Origin: Bin55 sp965205965
Lineage (GTDB): Bacteria; Pseudomonadota; Gammaproteobacteria; Pseudomonadales; Azotimanducaceae
DNA: 64,000 nt
Direction: 5' to 3'
Assembly (NCBI GenBank): GCA_965205965.1
Contig: CBDBHT010000008.1
Location: 1,302,001-1,366,000, forward strand
Shown: in pieces, positions 19,044-28,685 of the stretch
How the letters are laid out: each line of letters begins with the position of its first letter
Position numbering within the stretch: the stretch's first letter is position 1
The notes under the pieces: generated by a model
Seen by the model: only the letters and a program-made list of their open reading frames with translations
Databases searched by the model: none
Told to the model about the DNA's origin: nothing
Translations under genes and position numbers: made by a program

Positions 19044-19887
19044 GGGGGTGTTGACACTATCTTGTTGTATGATTCTGATCTGGATCATTCGACAAGAGGT
19101 CGTCATGCAACTTACGGAAGAGCAATTTAACGAGATATAGAACTGGTTTCCGAAGCCATGGGGCAATGTTCGATGGGGTCATCGGCGGGTACTAAACGGT
19201 ATTCTGTACATTCTGAAACACGGTTGCCCCTGGCGCAGTCTGCCTGCGTGTTATGGGCGTTTTGGAACACGGTGTACGTGCAGATGAGGCACTGGGCGGA
19301 GCGTGGGGTGTTGGCGGCGGTGTTCGAGCGTTTGCGCGATCGGGGGTCTGGTCGCCTCGGACACCGAGATGGCGATGATGCTGGACAGCACCTCGGTGAA
19401 GGTACATGCGGATGGGACGGGTAGTCTAAAAAAAACGGTCCGCAAAGTATCGGCCGCTCGCGCGGAGGGCTGACCACCAAGGTGCATCTGCTGGCGTTGG
19501 ACGATCTCGTCGAGCGTGGAGTTTCTCGCTGTCCGCCGGCGGGCATCGGCACGATGCTCCGGAGGGTCGCCGGCTGCTCCAGCAGAGCGGTCTGAAGCAC
19601 CCGAAGTACGTGATTATGGACCGTGCGTATGAAGACGACCGGCCGCGGCGGGTGGTGCAAGACCTGGGAGCCACGCCCGTGGTTCCGCCCCGAGCGACAC
19701 GCCGGAAACCTTGGTCCTTCGACCGCCAGCTGTATGCCCGCCGCAACGAAGTGGAACGCCTGTTCGGCAGGCTCAAGCGGTATCGCCGCGTGGGGACACG
19801 TTACGACAAACTCGACGTCATGTTCGCTGGGTTCATTTATCTGGCCCTGATATACGAAATGATTAGGAATTTAGTGTAAACACGCCC
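19044..19887 (+). mobile_element. IS5-1 (IS427-like group)
   Basis: The ends are GGGGGTGTTGACACT and, inverted, GGGCGTGTTTACACT, flanked by CTA and TAG, a TA duplication within the CTAG beside IS1380-C. The length is 844 bp. A sister copy lies at 40534-41288. Confidence 0.85.
19105..19879 (+). pseudogene. IS5-family transposase, broken
   Basis: Starting at ATG 19105 it reads MQLTEEQFNEI, then hits TAG. Reading through, FPKPWGNVRWGHRRVLNGIL and KHGCPWRSLPA are typical of the IS5 N-terminal DUF4096 region. Frames shift near 19260 and 19360. MMLDSTSVKVHADG holds the first catalytic Asp, and the C-terminal part from about 19610 (IMDRAYEDD, then RNEVERLFGRLKRYRRVGTRYDK) holds the second Asp and the catalytic Glu. 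At least three lesions. Confidence 0.88.
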
Positions 19888-20289
19888 TAGCCCCAATATT
19901 GCACGAGCAGTGCAAGATGGGTCTGTTTTTCGGTTTGGAGCGGTAACCGGGGTTCCAACGTCCGCATTTCGCCCATGATCCGTGGTTCAGGCACGGTTTT
20001 GCGGATTATGGATACACCTCCCCCTTACCCCCGTTAGTTTGTCAACGTGCTGGAGCAGCACTCGGCGACGGTCAGGAGGTGTCTAGGCGAGCGACGACCG
20101 TGTGGAACCACCTCCCCTCCTGGTGCGGGCAAGTACTGCTCAGCAGGAGACGGAGACGGCGAATATGGCGCAGCACCACGGCTCCGATCCGCAGCTAGGT
20201 CAGGCCGGATGGATGCGATTCGGGCTGGCCGTGGCGAGTGCTGTGCGCCTCAGTGCCAAGCGGCACAACCCCTCGATCTCAAGGTATAG

Positions 20290-20571
20290 GCCAAAAGCAA
20301 CTGGCCGCGGTGCTGGAGCACGTCGCGTTGCCCGCGAAGGTGCAGCATCGTTCGTGGCGCGACGCCGGCGGCATCCGGGCGTGGAATCGGCGATCCATGC
20401 GTTGGAAAGCCATGGCTTGGACCGGGTGCGCACGCATGGCCGGGCAGGCTTCGAACGCACCGTGGGTATCTCGACCCTCGCAGCCAACCTGCACCGACTC
20501 GGACGCTTGCTGCAGCAACGGGCGGCGCGGCGGCACCATCGCACGCACGCACCACCCTATCGTTTGGCGGC
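20290..20571 (+). pseudogene. ISNCY-2 transposase, C-terminal fragment
   Basis: The frame reads LAAVLEHVALPAK, then SFVARRRRHPGVESAIHALE, GLDRVRTHGRAGFERTVGIS and LAANLHRLGRLLQQRAARR. This is the C-terminal third of the ISNCY-type transposase seen whole in ISNCY-1. It is split from its own 3' end (24019-24232) by IS1380-B, inserted at CTAG. Confidence 0.85.
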
Positions 20572-20637
20572 CTAGCCCGGATATTGCATGAATAAGACAG
20601 CAAGGCTCCTATAGATTCGATATCATTCAAGTAGTTA

Positions 20638-22462
20638 GTGTCTGCGGGAAAACCCCATTTTACGACGGGTTTAAGTCACTTGATGGTATCCGTCGCTCAG
20701 GGGATCATGTTGATTTAGGAAATGTACGACGGGTCATCCGTCCATCGGGGCTCCAAAAGTGCGGATGATGTTCTCCTGCTCGCTTTCGGGGCGTGCGGCG
20801 TCCGTCCCGAGGGGCGGGAAGGATGGATATTGAGGATGGGGACGGCTAGGCCGCTAGACGATAGGGTGGTGCGTGCGTGCGATGGTGCCGCCGTGCCGCC
20901 CGTTGCTGCAGCAACCGTCCGAGCCGATGCAGGTTGGCGGCGAGGATCGAGATACCCACGGTGCGTTCGAAGCCTGCCCGGCCATGTGTGCGCACCCGGT
21001 CCAAGCCATGGCTTTCCAACGCATGGATCGCCGATTCCACGCCCGGATGCTGCCGGCGTCGCGCCACGAATGATGCTTCACTTTCCCGGGCTCGGCTGGC
21101 CTCCGTGCCTCGCCCCTTCGCGGGCAACGCGACGTGCTCCAGCATCGCGGCCAGTTGCTGTTGGTTGGCGGGGCTGTGGAACCCCCGGTCGAAACTGCAG
21201 CCGCGCAATTCCGGATACTGCGCCTGGCACGCCGCCACCAGCGGAACGGCCATGTCCACGTCGCCGCCCTGCCACTGCAAGTGCCAACCCAGGATGAACG
21301 GATGCTGATCTTCCAGCACCGTCAGGGGAACCCCCAACTCCACCGGCTTGCCGGCCTTGCCCTTCATAATCCAGCGCGTATGCGGCTCGAACAGCGAGAA
21401 CAACTTCTCCTCGTGCGGGATCGTCTCCCCCTCCAGCACGCGACGGCGGATCTGATCCTGCAAACGCACCGAGCAGGCGTGAAACCAGTGCCATCGCGAC
21501 AGCTGCGCCGGCGACACCGAGCCCTCCGGCAATCCTGCCAAGGCCTCCAGCGTGACGTCCAGTCGCCCCGTCAGATCGCCGCACAGGGTCAACCACGCCG
21601 CCACCGCCTTCGGGCGTTGACGCCACAACCGTGCGCAGCTCACCCGTTGATAGCCCTGCCGAACCTGGCTCCGCCAGTACCGCCCCTGCCGCCATCCCGA
21701 CACCCCATGCGATCCGCAACAGACGGGAACCTCCGTCAGCAGCACCCGCATCGCATCCCACAGCAGGTTCACGTCCGTCGAGTAATGCACGTCCGTTTCC
21801 ACTACGAAACGAGTCAACCCGACCGTCCAAGGCGGCACCAGGGAACTTTCCCGCCACTGCATGACCCTCCCGAACCAGCAGCGCATTCAACTCCTGTAGC
21901 AACGCCGGCGTCACCAGCGACACGTTGTCCTGCAAGGTGCGAACCGAGTACGTCCAGTCATCCAGAAACCCATGCTGCAGCATCTTCCGTACCACTACTT
22001 GGTGATGGTTCACCAACTCCCCCAGACGGTCGTAGTCGCAATCCCAACCCTGCTTGAGAACCGCCATCACCAGAACCCGCCAGAGCGTCATCCCCGGCGA
22101 CCGTTCTCCGGATCCCGATCCGCGGTCACATGGCAACCCAGTAACCCTTCCAATTCCTCCCGACACGACACACGTACAGATGCTGCAATCCCAACAACAA
22201 CGCCGGAATGTCGTCCCGTGACTTCACGTTGATCTTGATCTCACCGACCGGCACCTCGTCCAACCGCAAGGCATGCTCGAAACGTCTCATGATCGCCGAC
22301 CTCCCGACGAAGATTCGCACCGACCCCCCCTGAAACCCCTAAAAAAGCCCATTTCAACGCCTCCAACGGCAATCTTCACCCGCAGCATTTTAGCTCAAAA
22401 CATCCTTCCATGCCGCAATAATCAACGCTTTGATAGAATCGTCAGGGTTTTCGCACAGACAC
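20638..22462 (-). mobile_element. ISNCY-1, complete ends in TAGTTA
   Basis: Terminal repeats are GTGTCTGCGGGAAAACCCC and, inverted, GTGTCTGTGCGAAAACCC. They are flanked by TAGTTA at 20632-20637 and 22463-22468. The length is 1825 bp. About 210 bp of non-coding sequence separates the transposase stop from the end at 20638; it contains a GC-rich inverted stretch (CCCGAGGGGCGGG). Confidence 0.9.
20846..22290 (-). pseudogene. ISNCY-type transposase, frameshifted
   Basis: Reading leftward from ATG near 22290: MRRFEHALRLDEVPVGEIKI and KSRDDIPALLLGLQHLYV, the usual ISNCY N-terminus. Then comes an in-frame stop near 22130, then GMTLWRVLVMAVLKQGWDCD and DNVSLVTPALLQELNALLV. A frameshift near 21870 leads to RFVVETDVHYSTDVNLLWDA, FSLFEPHTRWIMKGKAGKPV, LRGCSFDRGFHSPANQQQL and HPGVESAIHALESHGLDRV, ending at 20846. 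The catalytic blocks (ETDVH, FEPHT, DRGFHSP, VESAINALE-like) survive but two lesions inactivate it. Confidence 0.85.
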
Positions 22463-22494
22463 TAGTTAAACCAAATATCGAAGGAGACCTTGCG

Positions 22495-23873
22495 GTGACG
22501 AAATGTTACCAAAATGCGATCCATTTTTCATCCGTGCAACGCCGCAAGGTGGAGGTCGAATTCAGCGGTGGTGCGATCACTAGTAACGGGGGTATTCCGC
22601 TGCTCGCGGAGGTGGACCGGCACTTGGGTCTGACGCGCTCGGTATCGAAGTACTTGGGGAATGCACGGCGTCAGGCCAGTTGGGGCGAGCACCGTTTGCA
22701 AGATCTGCTTAGGCAGCGTGTGTATGTCTTGGCTCTGGGGCATGAGGACTTGAACGATCACGGGGAATTGCGCCATGATCGGGCCTTGTAGACGGCGACC
22801 TCCCGGATGGAAACCCTGGCGAGTCCGTCGACGTTGTGTCGCCTGGAGCAGCGTGCGGATCAGGAGACGGCGGTGGCGGTGCATCAGGCGTTGTTCGAGT
22901 CGTTCGTGAAGGCGCATGCGACGCCGCCGCGGCCATCTGGTTCTGGATGTCGATGCCACGGACACGCCGTTGCACGGCGAGCAGGAAGACCGGTTCTTTC
23001 ACGCCTACTACGATACTTAGTGCTATTTGCCGTTGTACGTGTTCTGCGGTCGGCATCTGCTGGTGAGCTACTTGCGCCCGAGCGGGATCGATCCGGCGCG
23101 TCACGCCTGGGCGATCCTGTCGTTGCTGGTGCAGGCACTGCGAGCGCACTGGCCGCAAGTGGAGATCGTCCTGCGCGGCGACAGCGGCTTTTGCCGCCGG
23201 CGGATGCTTCGGTGGTGCGAAGCGCATGGCGTGCACTATATCGTGGGGATCGAAAAGAACGCCCGTCTGCATCGGAAAGCGGAGGCGTTGCTCGAACGTG
23301 CGGCGCAGACTTACCAAGCCACGGGCGAGAAACAACGCCTGTTCGGTTCGGTGCGCTACGGGGCACACACGTGGGACCGGGAGCGACGGGTGATCGTGAA
23401 AGCCGAACATACCGCCCGGGGTTCCAATCCGCGCTTCGTGGTCACCAACTTGCCGGGGACCGACGACTATCCGACAGGTACTGTCGGCCTCTACAACCGA
23501 GTGTACTGCGCACGCGGGGACATGGAGAACCGCCTCAAGGATCAGCAGTTGGATCTCTGTGCCGATGATCGGACATCTTGTCACCGTTTCTGGCCCAACC
23601 AGTTCCGGCAGTTGTTGTCGGGGCTTTGGCCTATACCTTGATCGAGGGGTTGCGCCGCTTGGCACTGGCATGCACGGCACTCGCCACGGCCGGTCCGAAC
23701 CGCATCCGCCTGACCTTGCTGCGGATCGGGGCGGTGGTGCTGCGCAATACCCAACGCATCCGGATCCTGCTCAGCAGTGCCTGCCCGCATCAGGAACTGT
23801 TCCATACGGTCGCCGCTCCCGCCTGGACACCTCCTGACCATCGCCGAGTGCTGCCCCGGCACGTTGACAAATA
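22495..23873 (+). pseudogene. IS1380-B transposase, multiple stops
   Basis: The start is GTG 22495 with GGAGA upstream (MTKCYQNAIHFSSVQRRKVE). Family blocks follow: SGGAITSNGGIPLLAEVD, LALGHEDLNDHGELRHDRAL ended by TAG 22789, DVDATDTPLHGEQEDRFFHA with a frame change near 22930, a TAG at 23018, then EIVLRGDSGFCRRRMLRWCE (second Asp), RVYCARGDMENRLKDQQLDL (Glu) and a frameshift near 23560 before the C-terminal helix. Several lesions, so inactive. Confidence 0.9.
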
Positions 23874-24018
23874 ACGGGGGTCAGGGGGAGGTGTGTCCGC
23901 CGTCCGCAAAAACCGTGCCGGAACCACGGATCATGGGCGAAATATGGACGTGGGAACCCTGATTACCACTCCAAACCGAAAAACAGACCCATCTCGCACC
24001 ACTCATGTAATATCCGGG

Positions 24019-24232
24019 CTAGCAGTCCCCATCCTCAATATCCATCCTTCCCGCCCCTCGGGACGGACTCCGTACGCCCCGAAAGCGAGCAGGAGAACAT
24101 CATCCGCACTTTTGGAGCCCCGATGTGGGCGGATTACCCGTCGTACATCTCCTAAATCAACATGATCCCCTGAGCGGCGGATACCATCAAGTGGCTTAAA
24201 CCCGTCGTAAAATGGGGTTTTCCCACAGACAC
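24019..24232 (+). mobile_element. ISNCY-2 3' end
   Basis: This is the inverse of 20638-20851, the non-coding 3' end of ISNCY-1. It ends CCCACAGACAC at 24232 and is followed by TAACTA, the reverse complement of TAGTTA. ISNCY-2 therefore sat at the same position within IS1380-C as ISNCY-1 does within IS1380-B. Confidence 0.85.
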
Positions 24233-24501
24233 TAACTACCTGAATGATATCGAATGATAGGAGCCTTGCTGTCTTATTCGTACATTATCCGGGCTAGGTG
24301 TCGGTCTTTCCGTGTTTTGGTACGGAAGATCGGCGTTTTCAAGGGCGTTCCACACGGCATTCCATCGTGCGTTGAGATGGGTTCCGAGTATCGATATTGC
24401 CCCATTATCGCGAAATCCAATACGGAAGGTCCAGACTAATAGCGGAGTTTGGGCTATACGGGGAATTGCTGGTTCCTAGCTGACATGCACGGGAGTGGAA
24501 T

Positions 24502-26826
24502 TCAGAACAACTGCAGTTGTCTGTGATTGCCTACAGTATCATCGTAATTCAAACCTAAGGCATCCAATACAGGCTGTGCCACCGCTCGTATTTGCTTTTC
24601 TTCGTAATGCTTGCGGTCCGGCGGATGAACTAAGCGATTAAGCGGCTCCGGACCAGCGGTCGTGATTACGTATTCAATAATGTGACTTGGATTAGGCGAT
24701 TTGCGCGCAGCAGCGACATGTGGAGGCGTCGTTTTACGGTATTCACTAAGCGGTTTTCGAATACTTTTCCGATACGTGAGCTTTTCATCAAGGGCACCAG
24801 CTCGTAGGGATGCGACACAATCTTGCAAATAATCCTCGACGGGCTGGCCTGCAAATAAGCGAGCGTACAGTTCTCGCTGAACCTCTTTCGCCAGTTCAGT
24901 CCAGTCCCGTCGTACCACTTCCATACCAACAAATTCCACATCTGTAGCCCCAGCAATCAGTCCAGCGTACCTTTTTCGAGCACCGGCTTTACCATGCCGA
25001 ACAGACGGCAGGAAAAGTTGTTCATAGATCTTTTCAAATTCCAAAACGAGCTTGCTTTCAACATTCCAAATCGACTTGATCTCGCCTGCCAATTCTTCAT
25101 TAAATCGTGCTACGATCTCTTCCCCGACTTCTAACGCTTCAGATGCCGTTGAGATTCCAGAGAGTACAAAAACACTGTCCGTGTCGCCGTAGAGTACAGT
25201 GTATCCTCGCTGCTCAAACCAGTGTTTCGCCCAATATAAAAAGTGCTGTCCGGTATGAGTAATCGCATTGGCTAATTTGCTATTGTAGAATCGACATGCG
25301 GGTGTTGCTAGTACCCCATAAAATGAGTTCATCAAAATCTTAATGGCCTGAGAAGCTACTTCGTCTTGCTGCCGTTTCGCGTTTTCGCGAGCATCAAATA
25401 GCTCATCTAGAACCAGTGGCAATATACCTTTTTCGCGCCGAAACTGTGCGCCATTTATTGCCCGAATAACATCTTCGTCAGTTTTTCTTTCAACATACGA
25501 AAGAGGGTCGATATTGAAAGTACGCATCACGCTTGGATATAGGCTCTTGAAATCGAAAGCCCATACGTTCTTATGCATTCCAGTGATTGGTTCAAAAACA
25601 TGGCCACCGGCATGTCGCTCACTAACTCGTGAATCGGAGGAGCGTACGGATGGAGCAATGATTTGCTTCTTGTGAAGTGCCGCAAGGTAAACGAAGTCGA
25701 ATGAAGCGATACTCGCAGAAACACGGTCCATCATCATCCCCGTAAGCTTGCTACGTGCGACAGCGAGAGATAGCAGATTTAACTTTTCTACAACTTGATA
25801 AGCCAATCGTGAGTCTGTGCGAGCGTATTCGGTGAATCTAGGTAAATCGTGCAAGTATCGTTCGAGGATCTTGCTAGCTCGATCTTGAGTATCCCCAATT
25901 ATTGATTTATCTTCCCCAAGCACTTTTCGTGATACAGCATCAAGAGAATACTTCTCAAAACGAATAAATGCGCCTCGTACCAGGTCCATGCCGTCTAGCA
26001 CCAAACGACCAGGAACGGATGCTTGCCTATTTCCAAAGTAACCCTGCGCTTTTCTGACGCGTACTACCCCAGGACTTCTTCCCAGTTCTAATCGTGTCGA
26101 AGTACGCGAGGCAATGCGATTTAAAATATGAAGATCGAAATTAATTACATTCCAACCGGTCAAAACATCGGGATCGAAATGTTGTACACTATCTTGAAAT
26201 GCTCTCAATGCGGATTTTTCGTCTGAAACGCCAATAGCTAGGTTAGGCATATCCCGGGCTTTGGGATCAACTACTAGCACTCTATCGAGCCCTTCTCCGT
26301 ACATGGAAATTGCAAGTAGTTGATTAGCTGTGGGGTCGGTTTCAATATCGAACGATAGTAGCCGTGGATAGAACTCAACGTCAGCGGGCTCGATTTCCGG
26401 GTTCTCGAAAATTACGTCCACTGAATGTTCGCCGTTTTGTATAGGGATACCCGTAATTTCACATCCGCCTCGTATGTTGCGGGATATAAGATAGTTGACT
26501 GCGAATCTCACATCAGCTTGATAAGTAGGTACGCCTCGTTCGTGCAAGCGGTCTCGAATTGGTGGTACGTCGGATGGTTTGATAACCTCGACTCTACTTG
26601 CAGGATAACCGTCAAAAGTTTTTGAACCTGACGTAAGATCTTTTGTGGAAGCGAGCGGTTCTACATGCACATCTTCCTGTCTTACATAGAAACAAGGGAT
26701 TTGTCTGCTTTCACGTATTAGGAATGTTCGTCCGTCACTCAGTCGACCGTATAAAACGATTACCGGTCGCCCTTTCTCAAGAACATAGCTGCATTGAAAT
26801 ATGAAGCCAGTAACACGCATGTCCAT
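24502..26826 (-). CDS. polB: DNA polymerase II (family B)
   Basis: The intact 774-aa product is close to E. coli PolB (783 aa). The exonuclease Exo I motif SFDIETDP is at ~160, and the polymerase motifs are SLYPSVMRTFN (motif A, ~430), NSFYGVLATP (motif B, ~505) and YGDTDSVFV (motif C, ~547). Exonuclease and polymerase acidic residues are all present. In enterobacteria PolB is SOS-induced and extends past lesions or restarts stalled forks. I see no clear LexA box in front of the ATG at 26826. The gene lies immediately beside MITE-R-a, which ends 30 bp beyond its stop codon, so the insertion spared it narrowly. Confidence 0.97.
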   Translation of the reverse strand: MDMRVTGFIFQCSYVLEKGRPVIVLYGRLSDGRTFLIRESRQIPCFYVRQEDVHVEPLASTKDLTSGSKTFDGYPASRVEVIKPSDVPPIRDRLHERGVPTYQADVRFAVNYLISRNIRGGCEITGIPIQNGEHSVDVIFENPEIEPADVEFYPRLLSFDIETDPTANQLLAISMYGEGLDRVLVVDPKARDMPNLAIGVSDEKSALRAFQDSVQHFDPDVLTGWNVINFDLHILNRIASRTSTRLELGRSPGVVRVRKAQGYFGNRQASVPGRLVLDGMDLVRGAFIRFEKYSLDAVSRKVLGEDKSIIGDTQDRASKILERYLHDLPRFTEYARTDSRLAYQVVEKLNLLSLAVARSKLTGMMMDRVSASIASFDFVYLAALHKKQIIAPSVRSSDSRVSERHAGGHVFEPITGMHKNVWAFDFKSLYPSVMRTFNIDPLSYVERKTDEDVIRAINGAQFRREKGILPLVLDELFDARENAKRQQDEVASQAIKILMNSFYGVLATPACRFYNSKLANAITHTGQHFLYWAKHWFEQRGYTVLYGDTDSVFVLSGISTASEALEVGEEIVARFNEELAGEIKSIWNVESKLVLEFEKIYEQLFLPSVRHGKAGARKRYAGLIAGATDVEFVGMEVVRRDWTELAKEVQRELYARLFAGQPVEDYLQDCVASLRAGALDEKLTYRKSIRKPLSEYRKTTPPHVAAARKSPNPSHIIEYVITTAGPEPLNRLVHPPDRKHYEEKQIRAVAQPVLDALGLNYDDTVGNHRQLQLF

Positions 26827-27375
26827 TACAGCAGTTTGTTTGGAATATGTTAATTATCAATACTAAAAGATGTAGTCTGTTCGCGCAGAAGGCAACTGAT
26901 GTACGCGCCAATCTTCACCTCCATGGGATCATGTTCCTAGAAGGTCTGCACCGTAGAAATGCGGAAGCACACTCAAGTAAGACGGGCCTACTAGAATATG
27001 CGTTTATGAAGTATGTCACTTCTATTCTAAGCCAGTTATAAGTTGCCCATTCTAAAAAATGTTCCGTGGTGCAGACTCCATAAGTGCGACATCATCTCTC
27101 AATCTTGAGGATAGCAAGCTTGCAGCTCGTAGTGTACATCATCGTCCAGGATGGGCTCCCTTTAGTATTCAAATCTCTCCTAAACTGGTATGAAATTCGC
27201 CTCATTCAATCAGCCTACTAAACTTGGCATCCGTGCGCTTTTCAAAAACTTTATTAACCCTCCAATTCTATAATCTGATGGATCTCAGGTGCAGGCCAGC
27301 AGTAAGCAACCTCATCGATAGTATCGTACTTCCCCCTCGCCATAGCTTAGCTTGCTTTGAGACATGGCACGACGT
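26827..27375. other. Intergenic region upstream of polB
   Basis: There are no convincing genes in 550 bp. It contains MITE-X-1 (26944-27076). The remainder is native-composition sequence without recognisable features. Confidence 0.4.
26944..27076. repeat. MITE-X-1, short inverted-end repeat
   Basis: It begins GTCTGCACCGTAGAAATG and ends, inverted, GTCTGCACCACGGAACAT. The 133-bp non-coding unit has relatives at 60924-61391 (split by MITE-A) and a partial copy at 51991-52060. No parent IS with these ends is in the window, and no target duplication is obvious. Confidence 0.55.
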
Positions 27376-27771
27376 CAGCAATTCCCGTATAGTCCAAACT
27401 CTGTTATTGGTCTGGACTTTCTAGATGATCTTTCGCGATAATGGGAGCAGGGAGCTAGCCTTCAAGGCTCGAAGCTAGGTTAGCATATGATTTACATGGA
27501 GTACGAGGTATCTAAGGATGGATGCGTTGAAGTTGCGCAAGGAGGTGAGCAAGCCCGGTCTGCTTCAGGCGGCTCGCGCGGTTTTCGATCCGGTGGTCGC
27601 TCCGGTTTCCGGTCGGAAGTTTTCCATCGGAGCGTGTCTGATGTCGGGGGCTGGCGGCGTTTCTGGAAAGCACGCCTCGCTGTTGCAGTTTGATGTGTCG
27701 ATGCACGGGGATACGGTAATGATGGCGCATCCGGAGCATCGGCAGGGGGAGTGTCAGATTTTCCGCGTATA
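27376..27771 (+). pseudogene. IS-R 5' fragment with internal deletion
   Basis: The left end CAGCAATTCCCGTATAG leads to a transposase N-terminus at ATG 27518 (MDALKLRKEVSKPGLL...GRKFSIGACLMSG, HASLLQFDVSMHGDTV). The frame then skips most of the gene to MMAHPEHRQ and runs out at TAG 27770. No catalytic residues remain. The 77 bp after it (27772-27848) are unassigned. Confidence 0.78.
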
Positions 27772-27848
27772 GCCTGTTCCAAGTAATCGATTATCGTAGC
27801 ATTCAAAGTCCCTGTTTGACCGATGGAATAGGAGATCTTCACGAAGTC

Positions 27849-27893
27849 CAGCAATTCCCTGTGAATGAAAAGACCCCCTCATAGCGATAGCGG
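27849..27893 (+). mobile_element. IS-R3-type left end, 45-bp stub
   Basis: CAGCAATTCCCTGTGAATG followed by AAAAGACC and CATAGCGATAG matches the start of IS-R3 at 10989. It is cut off by a DruA-IS4 end at 27894. Confidence 0.65.
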
Positions 27894-28040
27894 CAATGGC
27901 ATTCGGATTAACGGAAAGGGATCCTGGTCTTTGGGGATATCGTGTAACAGATTGATATACGGAAACATATTCGGTTTTTTTGGTGTTCTTCAAAAAACAC
28001 TTACGTTTCAGCATGGGTTATGGCAATCTACGCTTAGTTA

Positions 28041-28524
28041 GTGTCTGCGGGAAAACCCCATTTTACGATGGGTTTAAGCCACGCGATGGTATCCGCCGCT
28101 CAGGGGATCATTGTTGATTTAGGAGATGTACGACGGGTCATCCCCGCCCATCGGGCGGGGCTCCAAAAGTGCGAATGATGTTCTCCTGCTCGCTTTCGGG
28201 GCGTGCGGAGTCCGTCCCGAGGGGCGGGAAGGATGGATATTGAGGATGGGGACGGCTAGGCCGCCAAACGATAGGGTGGTGCGTGCGATGGTACCGCCGC
28301 TCCGCCCGTTGCTGCAGCAAGCATCCGAGCCGGTGCAGGTTGGCTGCGAGGATCGAGATACCCACGGTGCGTTCGAAGCCTTCCCGGCCCTGCGTGCGCA
28401 CCCGGTCCAAGCCATGACTTTCCACAACGCATGGATCGCCGATTCCACGCCCGGATGCCGCCGGCGTCGTGCCACGAACGATGCTTTACCTTCCCGGGCT
28501 CGACTGGCCTCTGTGCCTCGCCCG
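28041..28524 (-). mobile_element. ISNCY-3 3' fragment in TAGTTA
   Basis: It begins GTGTCTGCGGGAAAACCCC right after TAGTTA and carries the ISNCY non-coding 3' end and the last ~95 codons of the transposase in reverse (HPGVESAIHAL, GLDRVRTQGREGFERTVGIS). IS256-2 cuts it off at 28524. An additional 12-bp GC inverted stretch (CCCGCCCATCGGGCGGG) is present compared with ISNCY-1. Confidence 0.85.
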
Positions 28525-28685
28525 GTTGTGTATAAATTTGTCTGCAAAAACGAAAAACGGGCTGTAACGACAGACGAATGGTTAGAATCTGATGTTTCAT
28601 CGGGAATGTGGAGATGCCTGGACGCACTAAGGGGCGTCCAGGCGCGAACCATTCATTACACAACTTTAGGGACAAGGAGCAAAAA

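Larger units (their letters stand above)
20576..24018 (+). mobile_element. IS1380-B, inner layer carrying ISNCY-1
   Basis: The ends are CCCGGATATTGCATGA and, inverted, CCCGGATATTACATGA. The flanking 4-bp duplication is CTAG (20572-20575, 24019-24022), located in the 3' region of ISNCY-2. ISNCY-1 interrupts its 5' leader at TAGTTA. Its termini and transposase differ from IS1380-A, so two IS1380 subfamilies coexist. Confidence 0.9.
19888..24294 (-). mobile_element. IS1380-C (reverse), outer layer carrying ISNCY-2
   Basis: Its 3' end lies at the left (plus-strand CCCCAATATTGCACGAGCAG after CTAG) and its 5' end at the right (...ATTATCCGGG at 24294, followed by CTAG). At 19890-20290 it keeps the transposase C-terminus in reverse. 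At about 20290 it is joined directly to the inside of ISNCY-2, so a deletion removed the N-terminal part of this transposase and of ISNCY-2. The 24233-24294 piece is the mirror of 20576-20637. Confidence 0.8.
19011..24471 (+). mobile_element. MITE-R-a, a ~205-bp miniature element swollen by a nested stack
   Basis: The left end CAGCAACTCCCCGTAGAG (19011) and right end CTATACGGGGAATTGCTG (to 24471) are IS-R-type termini. The parts 19011-19043 and 24299-24471 together match the MITE-R copy at 49402-51543 (GTGTCGGTCTTTCCG... CCAGACTAATA...). It contains no coding sequence of its own. It was split at a CTAG by a reversed IS1380 composite, and an IS5 then entered at the left CTAG. No convincing 9-bp duplication flanks the outermost ends. 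Confidence 0.78.
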
